Origin: Porphyrobacter sp. AAP82
Lineage (GTDB): Bacteria > Pseudomonadota > Alphaproteobacteria > Sphingomonadales > Sphingomonadaceae
Length of the DNA: 57,424 nt
Direction: 5' to 3'
Assembly: GCF_000331285.1 (NCBI RefSeq)
Contig: NZ_ANFX01000031.1
Coordinates: 1 to 57,424 of the forward strand
Below are positions 33,989 through 43,896 of this stretch, piece by piece (within the stretch, counting starts at the first letter, position 1; each line of letters starts with the position of its first letter). The translations under genes and the position numbers were made by a program. The notes below the pieces were generated by a model. It saw only the letters and a list, made by a program, of their open reading frames with translations. It was not told the DNA's origin and did not search any database.

Positions 33989-34649
33989 CCGTACCCCCGC
34001 TCCCGACACCCCCGAACTGCGCGCCCGCTGGGGCGGCTTCGCGTGGACGCCGGAGAACAAGAAAACCGCCGACTGGCACATCGCCAAGTATCCCGAGGGG
34101 CGCGAGCGCAGCGCGGTGATGCCGCTGCTCGATCTCGCCCAGCGGCAGGTCGGGGCGGAGACCGATACGCAAGGCTGGCTGCCGCTGCCGGTGATCGAGT
34201 ATGTCGCCAAGTATCTCGACATGCCGGTGATCCGCGTGCTCGAAGTCGCCAGCTTCTATTTCATGTATAACCTGAAGCCCGTCGGCAAATTCCACGTGCA
34301 GGTGTGCGGCACCACGCCCTGCATGCTGCGCGGCTCGGACGACATCATCGCCGCCTGCAAAAGCCGAGGGATGGTGAAGGGCGGGGTCTCGGCCGATGGC
34401 CTGTGGACCCTCACCGAAGTCGAATGCATGGGCAATTGCGCGACCGCGCCGATGGTCCAGGTCAACGACGACAATTACGAGGACCTGACGGTCGAGCGCC
34501 TCGACGCGGTTCTCGATGCGCTCGCCGCCGGTCAGCAGCCGAAGACCGGCACGCAGGAACCGGGCCGCCACACCTCCGAACCGAGCGGCGGGCCGACCAC
34601 GCTCACCGCGATGGTGGGTGCCAACCATGACTACCGGGGGGAATGGTGA
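33981..34649 (+). CDS. nuoE: NADH-quinone oxidoreductase subunit E
   Basis: A 222-residue 24-kDa subunit of the NADH-dehydrogenase module. The [2Fe-2S] ligands are in VCGTTPCMLRG and ECMGNCATAP. The last 50 residues are a Gly/Thr/Ser tail. ATG 33981 lies inside the end of the 88-aa gene; its TGA overlaps the ATG of the next small gene (TGATG). Confidence 0.95.
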   Translation: MADRTPAPDTPELRARWGGFAWTPENKKTADWHIAKYPEGRERSAVMPLLDLAQRQVGAETDTQGWLPLPVIEYVAKYLDMPVIRVLEVASFYFMYNLKPVGKFHVQVCGTTPCMLRGSDDIIAACKSRGMVKGGVSADGLWTLTEVECMGNCATAPMVQVNDDNYEDLTVERLDAVLDALAAGQQPKTGTQEPGRHTSEPSGGPTTLTAMVGANHDYRGEW

Positions 34650-34822
34650 TGGAAAAGAAGATCGAACAGGGCGGCGGCGTCCTCGGCCTGATTTTTCTGG
34701 CGGTGGCCGCGATCAAGCTCGTCCAGGGCGATGGCTGGGTGGTGTGGGCGATCCTCGCCTTCCTGTTCGGCGGCTTCACCGCGGCGGCGCGTCTCTGGCA
34801 AGGGCGGGGCGGCGGCCAGTGA
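34649..34822 (+). CDS. Very small membrane protein between nuoE and nuoF (first of three), 57 aa
   Basis: Unrecognised. It starts MEKKIEQGGG and has two predicted helices (about residues 10-25 and 30-47), ending [12 protein letters not shown] 34649 shares its A with the nuoE TGA. The stop at 34820-34822 overlaps the GTG of the next small gene. The tight start/stop overlaps on both ends and a normal codon bias argue that it is translated. Confidence 0.7.
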   Translation: MEKKIEQGGGVLGLIFLAVAAIKLVQGDGWVVWAILAFLFGGFTAAARLWQGRGGGQ

Positions 34823-34962
34823 CCTCGATCATCTCCATCCTCGTCGCGCTGGTGCTCGTCTTCATCGCCTTCAAGGTGCTGATGGGGCTGGTGCGCGTGG
34901 GCGTGGTGCTGCTGATTGTGCTCGTGCTGATCGGCATGTGGCAATCGGGGAGCTTCGGATGA
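34819..34962 (+). CDS. Very small membrane protein between nuoE and nuoF (second of three), 47 aa
   Basis: Unrecognised. Start GTG 34819 (GTGA overlap with the previous stop). Nearly the whole chain is hydrophobic: [20 protein letters not shown], then [19 protein letters not shown], i.e. two helices or one hairpin, ending QSGSFG. The TGA at 34960-34962 overlaps the ATG of the next gene at 34959. Confidence 0.65.
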   Translation: MTSIISILVALVLVFIAFKVLMGLVRVGVVLLIVLVLIGMWQSGSFG

Positions 34963-35135
34963 ATGCGCTGACGCTCCTCCTCGCGATCCTCGGCCTCACC
35001 GGCTTTGCGCTGGGCGCGGTGCTGACCGCGACCGGGCCGCTCGAGATGGGGGTGATCATCATGGGGCTCGGCCTCGTGTTCCAGACGATTTCGCTGGTGC
35101 GCATCCGGCGCGCCAAGGCAAAGGGAATGCAGTGA
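34959..35135 (+). CDS. Very small membrane protein between nuoE and nuoF (third of three), 58 aa
   Basis: Unrecognised. ATG 34959 overlaps the previous TGA (ATGA). Two predicted helices, about residues 3-22 ([19 protein letters not shown]) and 28-46 ([19 protein letters not shown]), and a basic C-terminus [11 protein letters not shown]. The stop at 35133-35135 shares its last base with the nuoF ATG at 35135, and AAGGGA inside its end is the nuoF ribosome-binding site. Confidence 0.7.
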   Translation: MNALTLLLAILGLTGFALGAVLTATGPLEMGVIIMGLGLVFQTISLVRIRRAKAKGMQ

Positions 35136-36439
35136 TGCTGGCTGACAAGGACCGCATCTTCACCAATCTCTACGGGTTCCAGGACTGGAGCCTCAAGGCC
35201 GCGCAGGCGCGCGGGGATTGGGATGGCACCAAGGCGCTGCTCGCGCGCGGGGCAGATGCGATCATCGAGGAAATCAAGGCGTCCGGCCTGCGCGGACGGG
35301 GTGGGGCGGGCTTTCCGACGGGGCTCAAGTGGTCCTTCATGCCCAAGGAATCGCGCGACGGGCGGCCGAGCTTCCTCGTCATCAATGCCGACGAATCCGA
35401 ACCGGGCAGCTGCAAGGACCGCGAAATCCTGCGACACGATCCGCACAAGCTGGTCGAAGGCGCGCTGGTCGCCGGTTACGCGATGCGCGCCCGCGCGGCC
35501 TATATCTACATCCGCGGCGAATATATCCGCGAGGCCGAGACGCTCCAGAAGGCAATTTCCGAGGCCTATGACGCGGGCCTGATCGGCAAGAATGCCTGCG
35601 GTTCGGGCTATGATTTCGACGTCTTCATGCACCGCGGGGCGGGCGCATACATCTGCGGCGAAGAGACCGCGATGATCGAAAGCCTCGAAGGCAAGAAGGG
35701 CCAGCCGCGCTTGAAGCCCCCGTTCCCGGCGGGCGCGGGGCTTTATGGCTGCCCGACCACCGTGAACAATGTGGAAAGCATCGCAGTCGCGCCGACGATT
35801 CTGCGGCGAGGGAGCACGTGGTTCTCCAGCTTCGGGCGCGAGAACAACAAGGGCACCAAGCTGTTCCAGATCTCGGGCCACGTCGAAAAGCCCTGCGTGG
35901 TCGAGGAAGCGATGAGCATTCCCTTCGAGGAGCTGATCGAGAAGCACTGCGGCGGCATCCGCGGCGGGTGGGACAATCTGCTTGCCGTTATTCCGGGCGG
36001 CTCCTCGGTCCCGCTGGTGCCTGCGGCGCAGATCCGCAATGCGCCGATGGATTTCGACGGGCTGAAGGAACTGGGCTCGGGCCTCGGCACGGCGGCAGTG
36101 ATTGTCATGGACAAGTCGACCGACATCGTGCGCGCGATCAGCCGGCTCTCCTATTTCTACAAGCACGAAAGCTGCGGCCAGTGCACCCCCTGCCGCGAGG
36201 GCACGGGCTGGATGTGGCGCATGATGGAGCGCCTGCGCACGGGTGATGCCGCCATCGAGGAAATCGACATGCTCCAGGAAGTCACCAAGCAGGTCGAAGG
36301 CCACACCATCTGCGCGCTGGGCGATGCAGCGGCGTGGCCGATCCAGGGCCTCATCCGCCATTTCCGGCCGGAGCTGGAGCGGCGGATCAACGAGCATAAC
36401 GCGCGGGTCGCGCCAAAAGTCAGGGAGGCGGCGGAGTGA
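35135..36439 (+). CDS. nuoF: NADH-quinone oxidoreductase subunit F
   Basis: A 434-residue NADH- and FMN-binding subunit. [15 protein letters not shown] is the FMN/NADH glycine loop; [19 protein letters not shown] is the second nucleotide segment. The [4Fe-4S] N3 ligands are in [12 protein letters not shown] and [13 protein letters not shown] 35135 follows AAGGGA at 35121-35126. The stop overlaps the GTG of the next gene. Confidence 0.96.
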   Translation: MLADKDRIFTNLYGFQDWSLKAAQARGDWDGTKALLARGADAIIEEIKASGLRGRGGAGFPTGLKWSFMPKESRDGRPSFLVINADESEPGSCKDREILRHDPHKLVEGALVAGYAMRARAAYIYIRGEYIREAETLQKAISEAYDAGLIGKNACGSGYDFDVFMHRGAGAYICGEETAMIESLEGKKGQPRLKPPFPAGAGLYGCPTTVNNVESIAVAPTILRRGSTWFSSFGRENNKGTKLFQISGHVEKPCVVEEAMSIPFEELIEKHCGGIRGGWDNLLAVIPGGSSVPLVPAAQIRNAPMDFDGLKELGSGLGTAAVIVMDKSTDIVRAISRLSYFYKHESCGQCTPCREGTGWMWRMMERLRTGDAAIEEIDMLQEVTKQVEGHTICALGDAAAWPIQGLIRHFRPELERRINEHNARVAPKVREAAE

Positions 36440-36804
36440 ATCAGGAGCTGACCTATACCCCTGCGCGCGTGATTGCTGCGGCGTGTTTTCTCGCCTGGGC
36501 GGCGCTTGGCGCGATGGCGCTCTATGAACTCGTCCAGCGCGGATCGGAAGATTTCTACGGTTCGAACATGGTGTTCGCCTATGCCATTGCCGGTGTGCTG
36601 GGTGCGGCAGGCGCGGTCGGTGCGTGGCTCAGAAAGCCGGTGGCGGCGGCGCTGGTGATCATTGCGGCCGGGGTCAATCACTTTGCCGGTATTTTCTCGG
36701 AGGGCGTCCATGGCGACTACAATTGGGGTCTGACGATCCTGTCCGCCGTCCTGGCGCTGGTCGTTTGTGTGTACAGCTTCCTAACGGATCAAAATCATGC
36801 CTAA
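36436..36804 (+). CDS. Membrane protein embedded between nuoF and nuoG, 122 aa
   Basis: Not a recognised Nuo subunit. Four hydrophobic segments are predicted at about residues 12-32, 45-64, 68-88 and 97-117, joined by short loops ([22 protein letters not shown]). Start GTG 36436 overlaps the nuoF TGA, and the last 8 bases overlap the nuoG start, so it is firmly built into the operon. The size and topology would suit an assembly or stress-related membrane factor, but no function can be assigned. Confidence 0.78.
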   Translation: MNQELTYTPARVIAAACFLAWAALGAMALYELVQRGSEDFYGSNMVFAYAIAGVLGAAGAVGAWLRKPVAAALVIIAAGVNHFAGIFSEGVHGDYNWGLTILSAVLALVVCVYSFLTDQNHA

Positions 36805-38827
36805 GGTCACCGTAGACGGTCAGGAAATCGAGGTTCCGGCAGGCGCGACCGTGCTCCAGGCGTGCGAGCTGGCGGGGAAGGAAATCCCGCGCTTCTGCTA
36901 TCACGAGCGTCTCTCCATCGCCGGCAATTGCCGCATGTGTCTGGTCGAGGTGAAGCCCGGGCCGCCCAAGCCGCAGGCCTCCTGCGCGCTGCCGGCTGCC
37001 GAGGGTCAGGAAATCCGCACCGATTCGCCCATGGTCAAGAAGGCCCGCGAAGGGGTGATGGAGTTCCTGCTGATCAACCACCCGCTCGATTGCCCAATCT
37101 GCGATCAGGGCGGCGAGTGCGACTTGCAGGATCAGGCGGTCGCCTATGGCCGCGGCGGCTCGCGCTATCACGAGAACAAGCGCGCGGTGACCGAGAAATA
37201 CATGGGCCCGCTGATCAAGACGATCATGACCCGCTGCATCCACTGCACCCGCTGCGTGCGCTTCTCCGAAGAGATCGCGGGCGTGGACGAGATCGGCGCG
37301 CTGTACCGCGGCGAGGACATGCAGATTACCACCTATCTCGAACAGGCGGCGGCGCATGAACTCAGCGCCAATGTGATCGACCTGTGCCCGGTCGGCGCGC
37401 TGACGTCTCGCCCGTACGCCTTCGAGGCGCGGCCGTGGGAATTGAAGAAGACCCTGTCGATCGACGTCTCGGACGCGGTGGGCGCCAATATCACGCTCCA
37501 CTCCAAGGGCCGCGAAGTGATGCGCGCGCTGCCGCGGGTGAATGACGACGTCAACGAGGAGTGGCTGAGCGACAAGGGCCGCTATCAGGTCGATGGCCTC
37601 ACCAAGCGCCGCCTGGACCGTGTGTGGGTGCGCCGTGACGGCCGCTTACAACCCGCCGAATGGGCCGAGGCTTTCGGGATGATCGCGGGCGCGCTCGAAG
37701 GCGACAAGGCCAGCATCGCAGGCGTCGCGGGCGATCTGCTCGACGCCGAGACGATGTTTGCCGCCAAGGCGCTGCTCAACGCCTGCGGATCGCAACTCAC
37801 CGAAGCGCGCCAGACCGGCATGACCTATGACGTGTCGAACCTTGCGGCGGTGAATTTCAACAGCACCTTCGCCGGGATCGAGACCGCCGACGCGATCCTG
37901 ATCGTCGGCAGCAATGTCCGCTGGGAGGCCGCGCTGCTCAACGTCCGCCTGCGCAAGGCGGTGAAGGCGGGGGCCAAGGTCTACATCATCGGCCCCGAAT
38001 GGGACCCGACCTATCCGGCGACCTTCCTCGGCTCGGACCTCAAGCTCCTCAACCGCGTGCCCAAGGAATTGGGCGATGTGATGAAGTCGGCCCAGCGCCC
38101 GGCGGTGATCGTCGGCGCGGCGGCGCTCGCCAAGGGCGCGCTTCCGGCGGCGCTCAAGTTGGCGGACAAGTTCGGCCTCGTGAAGGATGGCTGGAACGGC
38201 TTCAACGTGCTGCACATCTCGGCCGCGCGGATGGCCTCGCTGATGCTCGGCTTCACGCTTCCGGGCGGGATGGGCGACATCGCCGCAGCTTCGCCCAAGG
38301 TGCTGCTCAGCCTCGGCGCGGACGAGATGGACTATGCGGCGTTCCCGAACAGCCTCAAGGTCTATATCGGCCACCACGGCGATCGTGGAGCGCATCACGC
38401 CGACATCATCCTGCCGGGCGCATCCTATGCCGAGAAGGACGGGACCTACGTTAACGCAGAGGGCCGGGTGCAGTTCGCCGAAAAGGCCGTCTTCGCCCCC
38501 GGCGACGCGCGCGAGGACTGGACGATCCTGCGTGCGCTGGCCGATGCGCTGGGCGTCAACGTCGGCTTCGACAGCTTCGGCGAGCTTCAGGCCGCGATGA
38601 TCGCCGCCGTGCCCCCATTGGGCGAAGAGGGCCTCGCCGACGTTATTGGTCTTTCTGGGGGCGCGCTGCCCAAGGCGGACAGCGCCGCCAAGTTCGAGGG
38701 CGAGCTTGCGGGCTATCCGATCAAGGACTTCTACCTCACCAACCCCATCGCCCGCGCCAGCGAAGTGATGCAGCGCTGCTCGGATGAGCTGCTCCACGGG
38801 GCGGATGTCAAGGAGGCCGCGGAATGA
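36797..38827 (+). CDS. nuoG: NADH-quinone oxidoreductase subunit G
   Basis: A 676-residue 75-kDa subunit carrying several Fe-S clusters. The [2Fe-2S] N1b ligands lie in [17 protein letters not shown] and ASCALP; the His-coordinated N5 is at [18 protein letters not shown]4 is at [11 protein letters not shown] and LCPVGALT. The remaining 450 residues form the molybdopterin-oxidoreductase-like domain without cofactor. The stop overlaps the nuoH ATG. Confidence 0.96.
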   Translation: MPKVTVDGQEIEVPAGATVLQACELAGKEIPRFCYHERLSIAGNCRMCLVEVKPGPPKPQASCALPAAEGQEIRTDSPMVKKAREGVMEFLLINHPLDCPICDQGGECDLQDQAVAYGRGGSRYHENKRAVTEKYMGPLIKTIMTRCIHCTRCVRFSEEIAGVDEIGALYRGEDMQITTYLEQAAAHELSANVIDLCPVGALTSRPYAFEARPWELKKTLSIDVSDAVGANITLHSKGREVMRALPRVNDDVNEEWLSDKGRYQVDGLTKRRLDRVWVRRDGRLQPAEWAEAFGMIAGALEGDKASIAGVAGDLLDAETMFAAKALLNACGSQLTEARQTGMTYDVSNLAAVNFNSTFAGIETADAILIVGSNVRWEAALLNVRLRKAVKAGAKVYIIGPEWDPTYPATFLGSDLKLLNRVPKELGDVMKSAQRPAVIVGAAALAKGALPAALKLADKFGLVKDGWNGFNVLHISAARMASLMLGFTLPGGMGDIAAASPKVLLSLGADEMDYAAFPNSLKVYIGHHGDRGAHHADIILPGASYAEKDGTYVNAEGRVQFAEKAVFAPGDAREDWTILRALADALGVNVGFDSFGELQAAMIAAVPPLGEEGLADVIGLSGGALPKADSAAKFEGELAGYPIKDFYLTNPIARASEVMQRCSDELLHGADVKEAAE

Positions 38828-39870
38828 CCGCCTTCTTCCAATCCCTCGGCCTGCCTTACGAATGGGCCTGGACCGTCGCGACGCTTGCGGGGATCCTGAT
38901 CATCTCGCTGCTCGTCATGTTCAGCGTCGCCATGGTGATCTATGTCGACCGCAAGGTGCTCGGCGCGATCATGATGCGGCGGGGGCCGAATGTGGTCGGG
39001 CCTTTCGGGCTGCTGCAGAGCTTCGCGGACGGCCTCAAGGTCTTCCTGCAGGAGACCATCATCCCAAGCGCCGCGAACAAGGGCATCTTCCTGATTGCGC
39101 CGATCATCACCTTCACCGTCGCGCTCGCGGCCTGGGCGGTGATCCCGTTCGATGCGGGCGTGGTGCTGTCGGACATCAATGTCGGCCTGCTCTACATCCT
39201 CGCGATCAGCTCGATGGGGGTTTACGGCGTGGTGATGAGCGGGTGGGCGTCGAACTCCAAATACCCGTTCTTCTCGGCGATGCGCGCGTCTGCACAGATG
39301 ATCTCCTACGAAGTCTCGATCGGCTTCGTGCTGGTGTGCGTGGTGCTGTTCGCCGGCACCTTCAACCTCTCGGGCATCGTCACCGCGCAGCAGGGCTTCG
39401 GGCTTGGGCTGATCAACGCCTATGCGGTGCACCCGCTGCTCTTCCCCATGTGGGTGGTGTTCTTCATCTCGGCGCTGGCCGAGACCGCGCGCGCGCCCTT
39501 CGACCTCACCGAGGCCGAGAGCGAGCTCGTCGCGGGCTACCAAACCGAATATTCCTCGATGAGCTTCGCGCTGTTCTGGCTGGGCGAGTATGCGAACATC
39601 CTGCTGATGTGCTCGCTCAACACGCTGCTGTTCTGGGGCGGGTGGCTGCCGCCGCTCGACATTCCGGTGCTATACATGGTGCCGGGGATCATCTGGTTCT
39701 TGGCTAAAACCTTTGTGTTCTTCTTCATGTTCAGCTGGATCTGGGCGACCGTGCCGCGTTACCGCTACGACCAGCTGATGCGCCTCGGGTGGAAGGTGTT
39801 CCTGCCGATGAGCCTGCTGTTCGTCGCGGCGACCAGCGGCTACCTGATGGCGACGGGGCATTTCGGATGA
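38824..39870 (+). CDS. nuoH: NADH-quinone oxidoreductase subunit H
   Basis: A 348-residue eight-helix subunit joining the quinone site to the proton channels. [20 protein letters not shown] and [20 protein letters not shown] are the conserved loops with the acidic channel residues. Its TGA at 39868-39870 overlaps the ATG of the following non-nuo gene. Confidence 0.96.
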   Translation: MTAFFQSLGLPYEWAWTVATLAGILIISLLVMFSVAMVIYVDRKVLGAIMMRRGPNVVGPFGLLQSFADGLKVFLQETIIPSAANKGIFLIAPIITFTVALAAWAVIPFDAGVVLSDINVGLLYILAISSMGVYGVVMSGWASNSKYPFFSAMRASAQMISYEVSIGFVLVCVVLFAGTFNLSGIVTAQQGFGLGLINAYAVHPLLFPMWVVFFISALAETARAPFDLTEAESELVAGYQTEYSSMSFALFWLGEYANILLMCSLNTLLFWGGWLPPLDIPVLYMVPGIIWFLAKTFVFFFMFSWIWATVPRYRYDQLMRLGWKVFLPMSLLFVAATSGYLMATGHFG

Positions 39871-40274
39871 TGGCTGCGACCGTAACAGGAGAGCCGATCC
39901 CGAATCCGGCCAATTTCGCGTTTGAAGGCCGTGTGTTCACGCCCGCAGGGGCCTCAACGCGGGTCACAGGCAGCTACAAGCTCAAGCCACGTGACGAGTT
40001 TTACTGGGACACGTGGTTGAAGATCGATGCCGAGGACAAGAGATTTCCGTCGACCGACTATTATGAAAGCATCGCAAATCCGAAAGCCTTCACGTCATTC
40101 GCATCTTCAATGTCCACCGACACAGAAGTCCTGACGTGGTGGATCACGCCTCCGGTTGATCGGATCGCGAAAAATTTTCCGATCCTTTTGCTCCGCCACG
40201 ATCGCGCCACGGGGCCCAAGTCCTATCTGGCAGCAGGTCTGTGCGATTTCACTTTTTTCGAGGCAGCATCATGA
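39867..40274 (+). CDS. Soluble hypothetical protein wedged between nuoH and nuoI, 135 aa
   Basis: Unrecognised. No signal peptide or membrane helix. The chain is rich in aromatic and beta-forming residues ([40 protein letters not shown]), suggesting a small beta domain. Base composition is visibly lower in G+C than the flanking nuo genes and includes codons rare here (AGA, ACA, TCA, TTT). ATG 39867 overlaps the nuoH stop (ATG 39870 is possible), and its TGA overlaps the nuoI ATG. It looks like a later insertion that kept translational coupling. Confidence 0.72.
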   Translation: MMAATVTGEPIPNPANFAFEGRVFTPAGASTRVTGSYKLKPRDEFYWDTWLKIDAEDKRFPSTDYYESIANPKAFTSFASSMSTDTEVLTWWITPPVDRIAKNFPILLLRHDRATGPKSYLAAGLCDFTFFEAAS

Positions 40275-40786
40275 CCGTCTCCCACCTCATCAAATCGTTC
40301 ACCCTCTGGGAATTCCTCAAGGCGCACGCCTTGACGCTGAAGTATTTCTTCAAGCCCAAGGTGACGATCAACTACCCCTTCGAGAAGGCCCCGCTCTCGC
40401 CCCGCTTCCGCGGCGAGCATGCGCTGCGGCGCTATCCCAACGGCGAGGAACGCTGCATCGCGTGCAAGCTGTGCGAGGCCGTGTGCCCCGCGCAGGCGAT
40501 CACCATCGAGAGCGAACCGCGCGTTATTGTTGATCCGGACGGGACCGTCCGGGGGGACGGCAGCCGTCGCACCACCCGCTACGACATCGACATGACCAAG
40601 TGCATCTTCTGCGGCTTCTGCCAGGAAGCCTGCCCGGTCGATGCGATCGTCGAGGGGCCGAACTTCGAATATTCGACCGAAACCCGCGAGGAGCTCTTGT
40701 ACGACAAGGCCAAGCTGCTCGCGAATGGTGACAAATGGGAAAGGGCCATCGCGGCCAACCTTGAAGCCGACGCCCCCTACCGCTAG
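40271..40786 (+). CDS. nuoI: NADH-quinone oxidoreductase subunit I
   Basis: A 171-residue ferredoxin-like subunit. Two [4Fe-4S] motifs, [12 protein letters not shown] and [12 protein letters not shown], carry N6a and N6b. Between them is a charged insertion ([16 protein letters not shown]) longer than in E. coli NuoI. ATG 40271 overlaps the previous stop. It ends the first translation-coupled block of the operon: a 133-base gap follows. Confidence 0.95.
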   Translation: MTVSHLIKSFTLWEFLKAHALTLKYFFKPKVTINYPFEKAPLSPRFRGEHALRRYPNGEERCIACKLCEAVCPAQAITIESEPRVIVDPDGTVRGDGSRRTTRYDIDMTKCIFCGFCQEACPVDAIVEGPNFEYSTETREELLYDKAKLLANGDKWERAIAANLEADAPYR

Positions 40787-40919
40787 GGCGCGCGGCGACG
40801 AGGATATGGGGTTATAGGGCCGGGGCGTTCTGCTGCGGCTCACACTTGGACTAAGGGATCAAATGCCGCTTTCTGCGCTCCGGCCTTAAGCCGGGGGAAC
40901 GGATCGGCGGAGACGCATC

Positions 40920-41546
40920 ATGCTGATACAGGCCATCGCCTTCTATTTCTTCGCGGCCATCGTGATCGCCAGCGCTGTCATGGTGGTGATGGCGAGGAAC
41001 CCCGTGCACTCAGTGCTGTGGCTGATCCTCGCCTTCTTCAACGCGGCGGGCCTGATGGTCTTGCTGGGCGCCGAGTTCATCGCGATGCTGCTGGTGATCG
41101 TCTATGTCGGTGCCGTGGCCGTGCTGTTCCTGTTCGTGGTGATGATGCTCGACATCGATTTTGCCGCGATGCGCGCAGGCTTTTCCCGCAACGCGCCGCT
41201 CGGCCTGCTGATCGCCGCGGTGCTGCTCGCTGAACTGCTGCTGGGCTTCGGGGCCTACAACGCGGGCGGGCTGACACTCGGCACGCCGGACGGCACCGCG
41301 ATGCAGGCCGCCGACACCTCGAACATCGAGGCCCTGGGCGCGCTGCTCTACGGCCGCTACATCATCCTCTTCGAAATCGCCGGGATCATCCTGCTCGTCG
41401 CGATGATCGGCGCGATCGTGCTGACCTTCCAGCCGCCCAAGCCGGGTGCCCGCGCGCGGCAGGATGTGGGCAAGCAGATCCGCCGCCGTCCGGAAGAGGC
41501 CACCGTCATGAAGAGCCCCGAAGTGGGCCAGGGGATCGAGCTGTGA
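40920..41546 (+). CDS. nuoJ: NADH-quinone oxidoreductase subunit J
   Basis: A 208-residue five-helix membrane subunit. The conserved TM3 segment [21 protein letters not shown] includes the pi-bulge region and identifies NuoJ. The C-terminal 35 residues are a basic hydrophilic tail. ATG 40920 is preceded by GGCGGAGAC. The 133 bases between nuoI and nuoJ hold a small CCGGC/GCCGG inverted repeat (40880-40894) and no gene; an internal promoter is possible but not visible. The stop overlaps the nuoK GTG. Confidence 0.95.
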   Translation: MLIQAIAFYFFAAIVIASAVMVVMARNPVHSVLWLILAFFNAAGLMVLLGAEFIAMLLVIVYVGAVAVLFLFVVMMLDIDFAAMRAGFSRNAPLGLLIAAVLLAELLLGFGAYNAGGLTLGTPDGTAMQAADTSNIEALGALLYGRYIILFEIAGIILLVAMIGAIVLTFQPPKPGARARQDVGKQIRRRPEEATVMKSPEVGQGIEL

Positions 41547-41848
41547 TCGGGATCGAACATTACCTCACCGTCGGCGCGATCCTGTTCGTGCTCGGCGTGC
41601 TGGGGATCTTCCTCAACCGCAAGAACGTGATCGTCATCCTGATGGCGGTCGAGCTGATCCTGCTCGCGGTGAACCTCAATCTCGTTGCCTTCAGCGCCTT
41701 CCTCAATGATCTCGCCGGGCAGGTCTTCGCGATGCTGGTGCTGACCGTCGCGGCGGCCGAGGCGGCCATCGGCCTCGCGATCCTGGTGATCTACTTCCGC
41801 ACCCGCGGTTCGATCGCGGTCGACGATATCAACCGGATGAAGGGGTAA
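41543..41848 (+). CDS. nuoK: NADH-quinone oxidoreductase subunit K
   Basis: A 101-residue three-helix subunit of the proton-channel region. Conserved Glu residues are in [14 protein letters not shown] (TM2) and [14 protein letters not shown] (TM3). It starts with GTG 41543 overlapping the nuoJ TGA. Confidence 0.96.
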   Translation: MIGIEHYLTVGAILFVLGVLGIFLNRKNVIVILMAVELILLAVNLNLVAFSAFLNDLAGQVFAMLVLTVAAAEAAIGLAILVIYFRTRGSIAVDDINRMKG

Positions 41849-41854
41849 GCGCGC

Positions 41855-43882
41855 GTGTCCACGCAGATCCTCGTCATCGTCTTCGCGCCGCTGGTCGCTG
41901 CCCTGATCGCAGGCCTCGGCAACCGCATGATCGGCAATGTCGCGGCGAAGAGCGTGACGACCGCCGGCCTGTTCATCGCGGCGGGCCTCAGCTGGCCGAT
42001 CTTCCTCGGGTTCCTTTCGGGCACCGCCACGGCCGAAGTCGTGCCGGTGCTCAAGTGGGTCGAGAGCGGCACCCTGACCTTCGACTGGGCCTTGCGGGTC
42101 GACACCATGACCGCGATCATGCTGGTGGTGATCAACTCGGTCTCGGCGCTCGTCCACCTCTATTCGTGGGGGTACATGGAGGAAGACCCGGATCAGCCGC
42201 GGTTCTTCGCCTACCTGTCGCTGTTCACCTTCGCGATGCTGATGCTGGTGACGGCCGACAACCTCGTCCAGATGTTCTTCGGATGGGAAGGGGTGGGGCT
42301 TGCCTCCTATCTGCTGATCGGGTTCTGGTTCCGGAAGCCCTCCGCCGGCGCGGCGGCGATCAAGGCCTTCGTGGTCAACCGCGTCGGCGACCTCGGCTTC
42401 ATGCTCGGCATCTTCGGCACCTGGCTGGTGTTCCAGACCACCTCGATCCCCGAGATCCTCGCTGCCGCCCCCGCCATGAGCGGGTCGAGCATCACCTTTG
42501 TCGGCATGCGCCTCTACACGATGGACATCCTGTGCATCCTTCTGTTCATCGGCGCGATGGGCAAGAGCGCGCAGCTGGGCCTGCACACCTGGCTGCCTGA
42601 CGCGATGGAGGGCCCGACCCCGGTTTCCGCGCTGATCCACGCCGCCACCATGGTCACGGCCGGCGTGTTCATGGTGTGCCGCCTCTCGCCGATGTTCGAG
42701 ACCGCGCCGACCGCGCTCGCAATCGTCACCATCGTGGGTGCCGCGACCTGCTTCTTTGCCGCCACGATCGGCACGACGCATTGGGATATCAAGCGGGTGA
42801 TCGCCTATTCGACCTGCTCGCAATTGGGCTACATGTTCTTCGCCGCAGGGGTGGGCGCTTACGGGGCGGCGATGTTCCACCTGTTCACCCATGCCTTCTT
42901 CAAGGCGCTGCTGTTCCTTGGCGCAGGCAGCGTGATCCACGCGATGCACCATGAACAGGACATGCGCTTTTACGGCGGCCTCAGAAAGCACATCCCGCTC
43001 ACGTTCTGGGCGATGATGGCGGGCACGCTGGCGATCACCGGGGTCGGCATCCTCGGCGTGTTCGGGTTTGCCGGGTTCTATTCGAAGGACGCGATCCTCG
43101 AGGCAGCCTTCGCGCGCCACAACGCGGCAGGGCAGTTCGCCTTCTGGGCGGGGGCGATCGCCGCGTTGCTGACCAGCTTCTATTCGTGGCGGCTCATGTT
43201 CCTGACCTTCTGGGGCAAGCCCCGCTGGGAGCAGTCCGAGCACATCCAGCATGCGGTTCATGACGATCATGGGCATGACGATCACGGGCACGGGGCTGAC
43301 GATCATCACCACGCCCCGGGCGACGGCACCGCGGGCTACCACCCGCACGAAAGCCCGCTCTCGATGCTGCTCCCGCTCGGCATCCTCGGCCTCGGCGCGG
43401 TCTTGGCGGGCTTCGTGTTCCACCACGAATTCATCGACGGCGCGGCCTTCTGGAACGGGGCGATCTTCTACAACGAGGACCTGATCCACGCGATGCACGG
43501 CGTGCCGCTGTGGGTGAAGCTGACCGCGACCGGCGTGATGCTGATCGGCCTTGCCGGCGCCTACCTCGCCTATATCGCCAAGCCCGACATCCCCGGCAAG
43601 TTCGTGAGCGCCTTCGCGCCCTTGCACAACTTCGTCTACCGCAAGTGGTACTTTGACGAGCTTTATGACGCCCTGTTCGTCAAGCCCGCCTTCGCGCTCG
43701 GCCGCGCTTTCTGGCAGCTCGGCGATGTCGGCACGATCGACCGGCTCGGCCCCAATGGCATCGCTGCCGTGGTGCAGCGCTCGGCGCTCGCGGCCAGGTC
43801 GATCCAGTCGGGCTATGTCTACACCTATGCGCTGATCATGCTCCTCGGGCTGGTCGCCGCTGTCACCTACGTTCTGCTTTAG
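41855..43882 (+). CDS. nuoL: NADH-quinone oxidoreductase subunit L with His-rich loop
   Basis: A 675-residue Mrp-antiporter-like subunit with the lateral helix at the C-terminus. The conserved Glu in TM5 ([19 protein letters not shown]) and Lys in [20 protein letters not shown] are present. A hydrophilic loop at residues 463-500 contains 12 His with many Asp (for example [18 protein letters not shown]), reminiscent of metal-binding loops. GTG start at 41855, seven bases after nuoK. Confidence 0.95.
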   Translation: MSTQILVIVFAPLVAALIAGLGNRMIGNVAAKSVTTAGLFIAAGLSWPIFLGFLSGTATAEVVPVLKWVESGTLTFDWALRVDTMTAIMLVVINSVSALVHLYSWGYMEEDPDQPRFFAYLSLFTFAMLMLVTADNLVQMFFGWEGVGLASYLLIGFWFRKPSAGAAAIKAFVVNRVGDLGFMLGIFGTWLVFQTTSIPEILAAAPAMSGSSITFVGMRLYTMDILCILLFIGAMGKSAQLGLHTWLPDAMEGPTPVSALIHAATMVTAGVFMVCRLSPMFETAPTALAIVTIVGAATCFFAATIGTTHWDIKRVIAYSTCSQLGYMFFAAGVGAYGAAMFHLFTHAFFKALLFLGAGSVIHAMHHEQDMRFYGGLRKHIPLTFWAMMAGTLAITGVGILGVFGFAGFYSKDAILEAAFARHNAAGQFAFWAGAIAALLTSFYSWRLMFLTFWGKPRWEQSEHIQHAVHDDHGHDDHGHGADDHHHAPGDGTAGYHPHESPLSMLLPLGILGLGAVLAGFVFHHEFIDGAAFWNGAIFYNEDLIHAMHGVPLWVKLTATGVMLIGLAGAYLAYIAKPDIPGKFVSAFAPLHNFVYRKWYFDELYDALFVKPAFALGRAFWQLGDVGTIDRLGPNGIAAVVQRSALAARSIQSGYVYTYALIMLLGLVAAVTYVLL

Positions 43883-43896
43883 GAGCGCGCTTCGTA

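Noticed and set aside
40880..40894. CCGGC/GCCGG hairpin as a nuoI terminator
   Set aside because: Five-base stem and no T-run; complex I membrane genes continue downstream.
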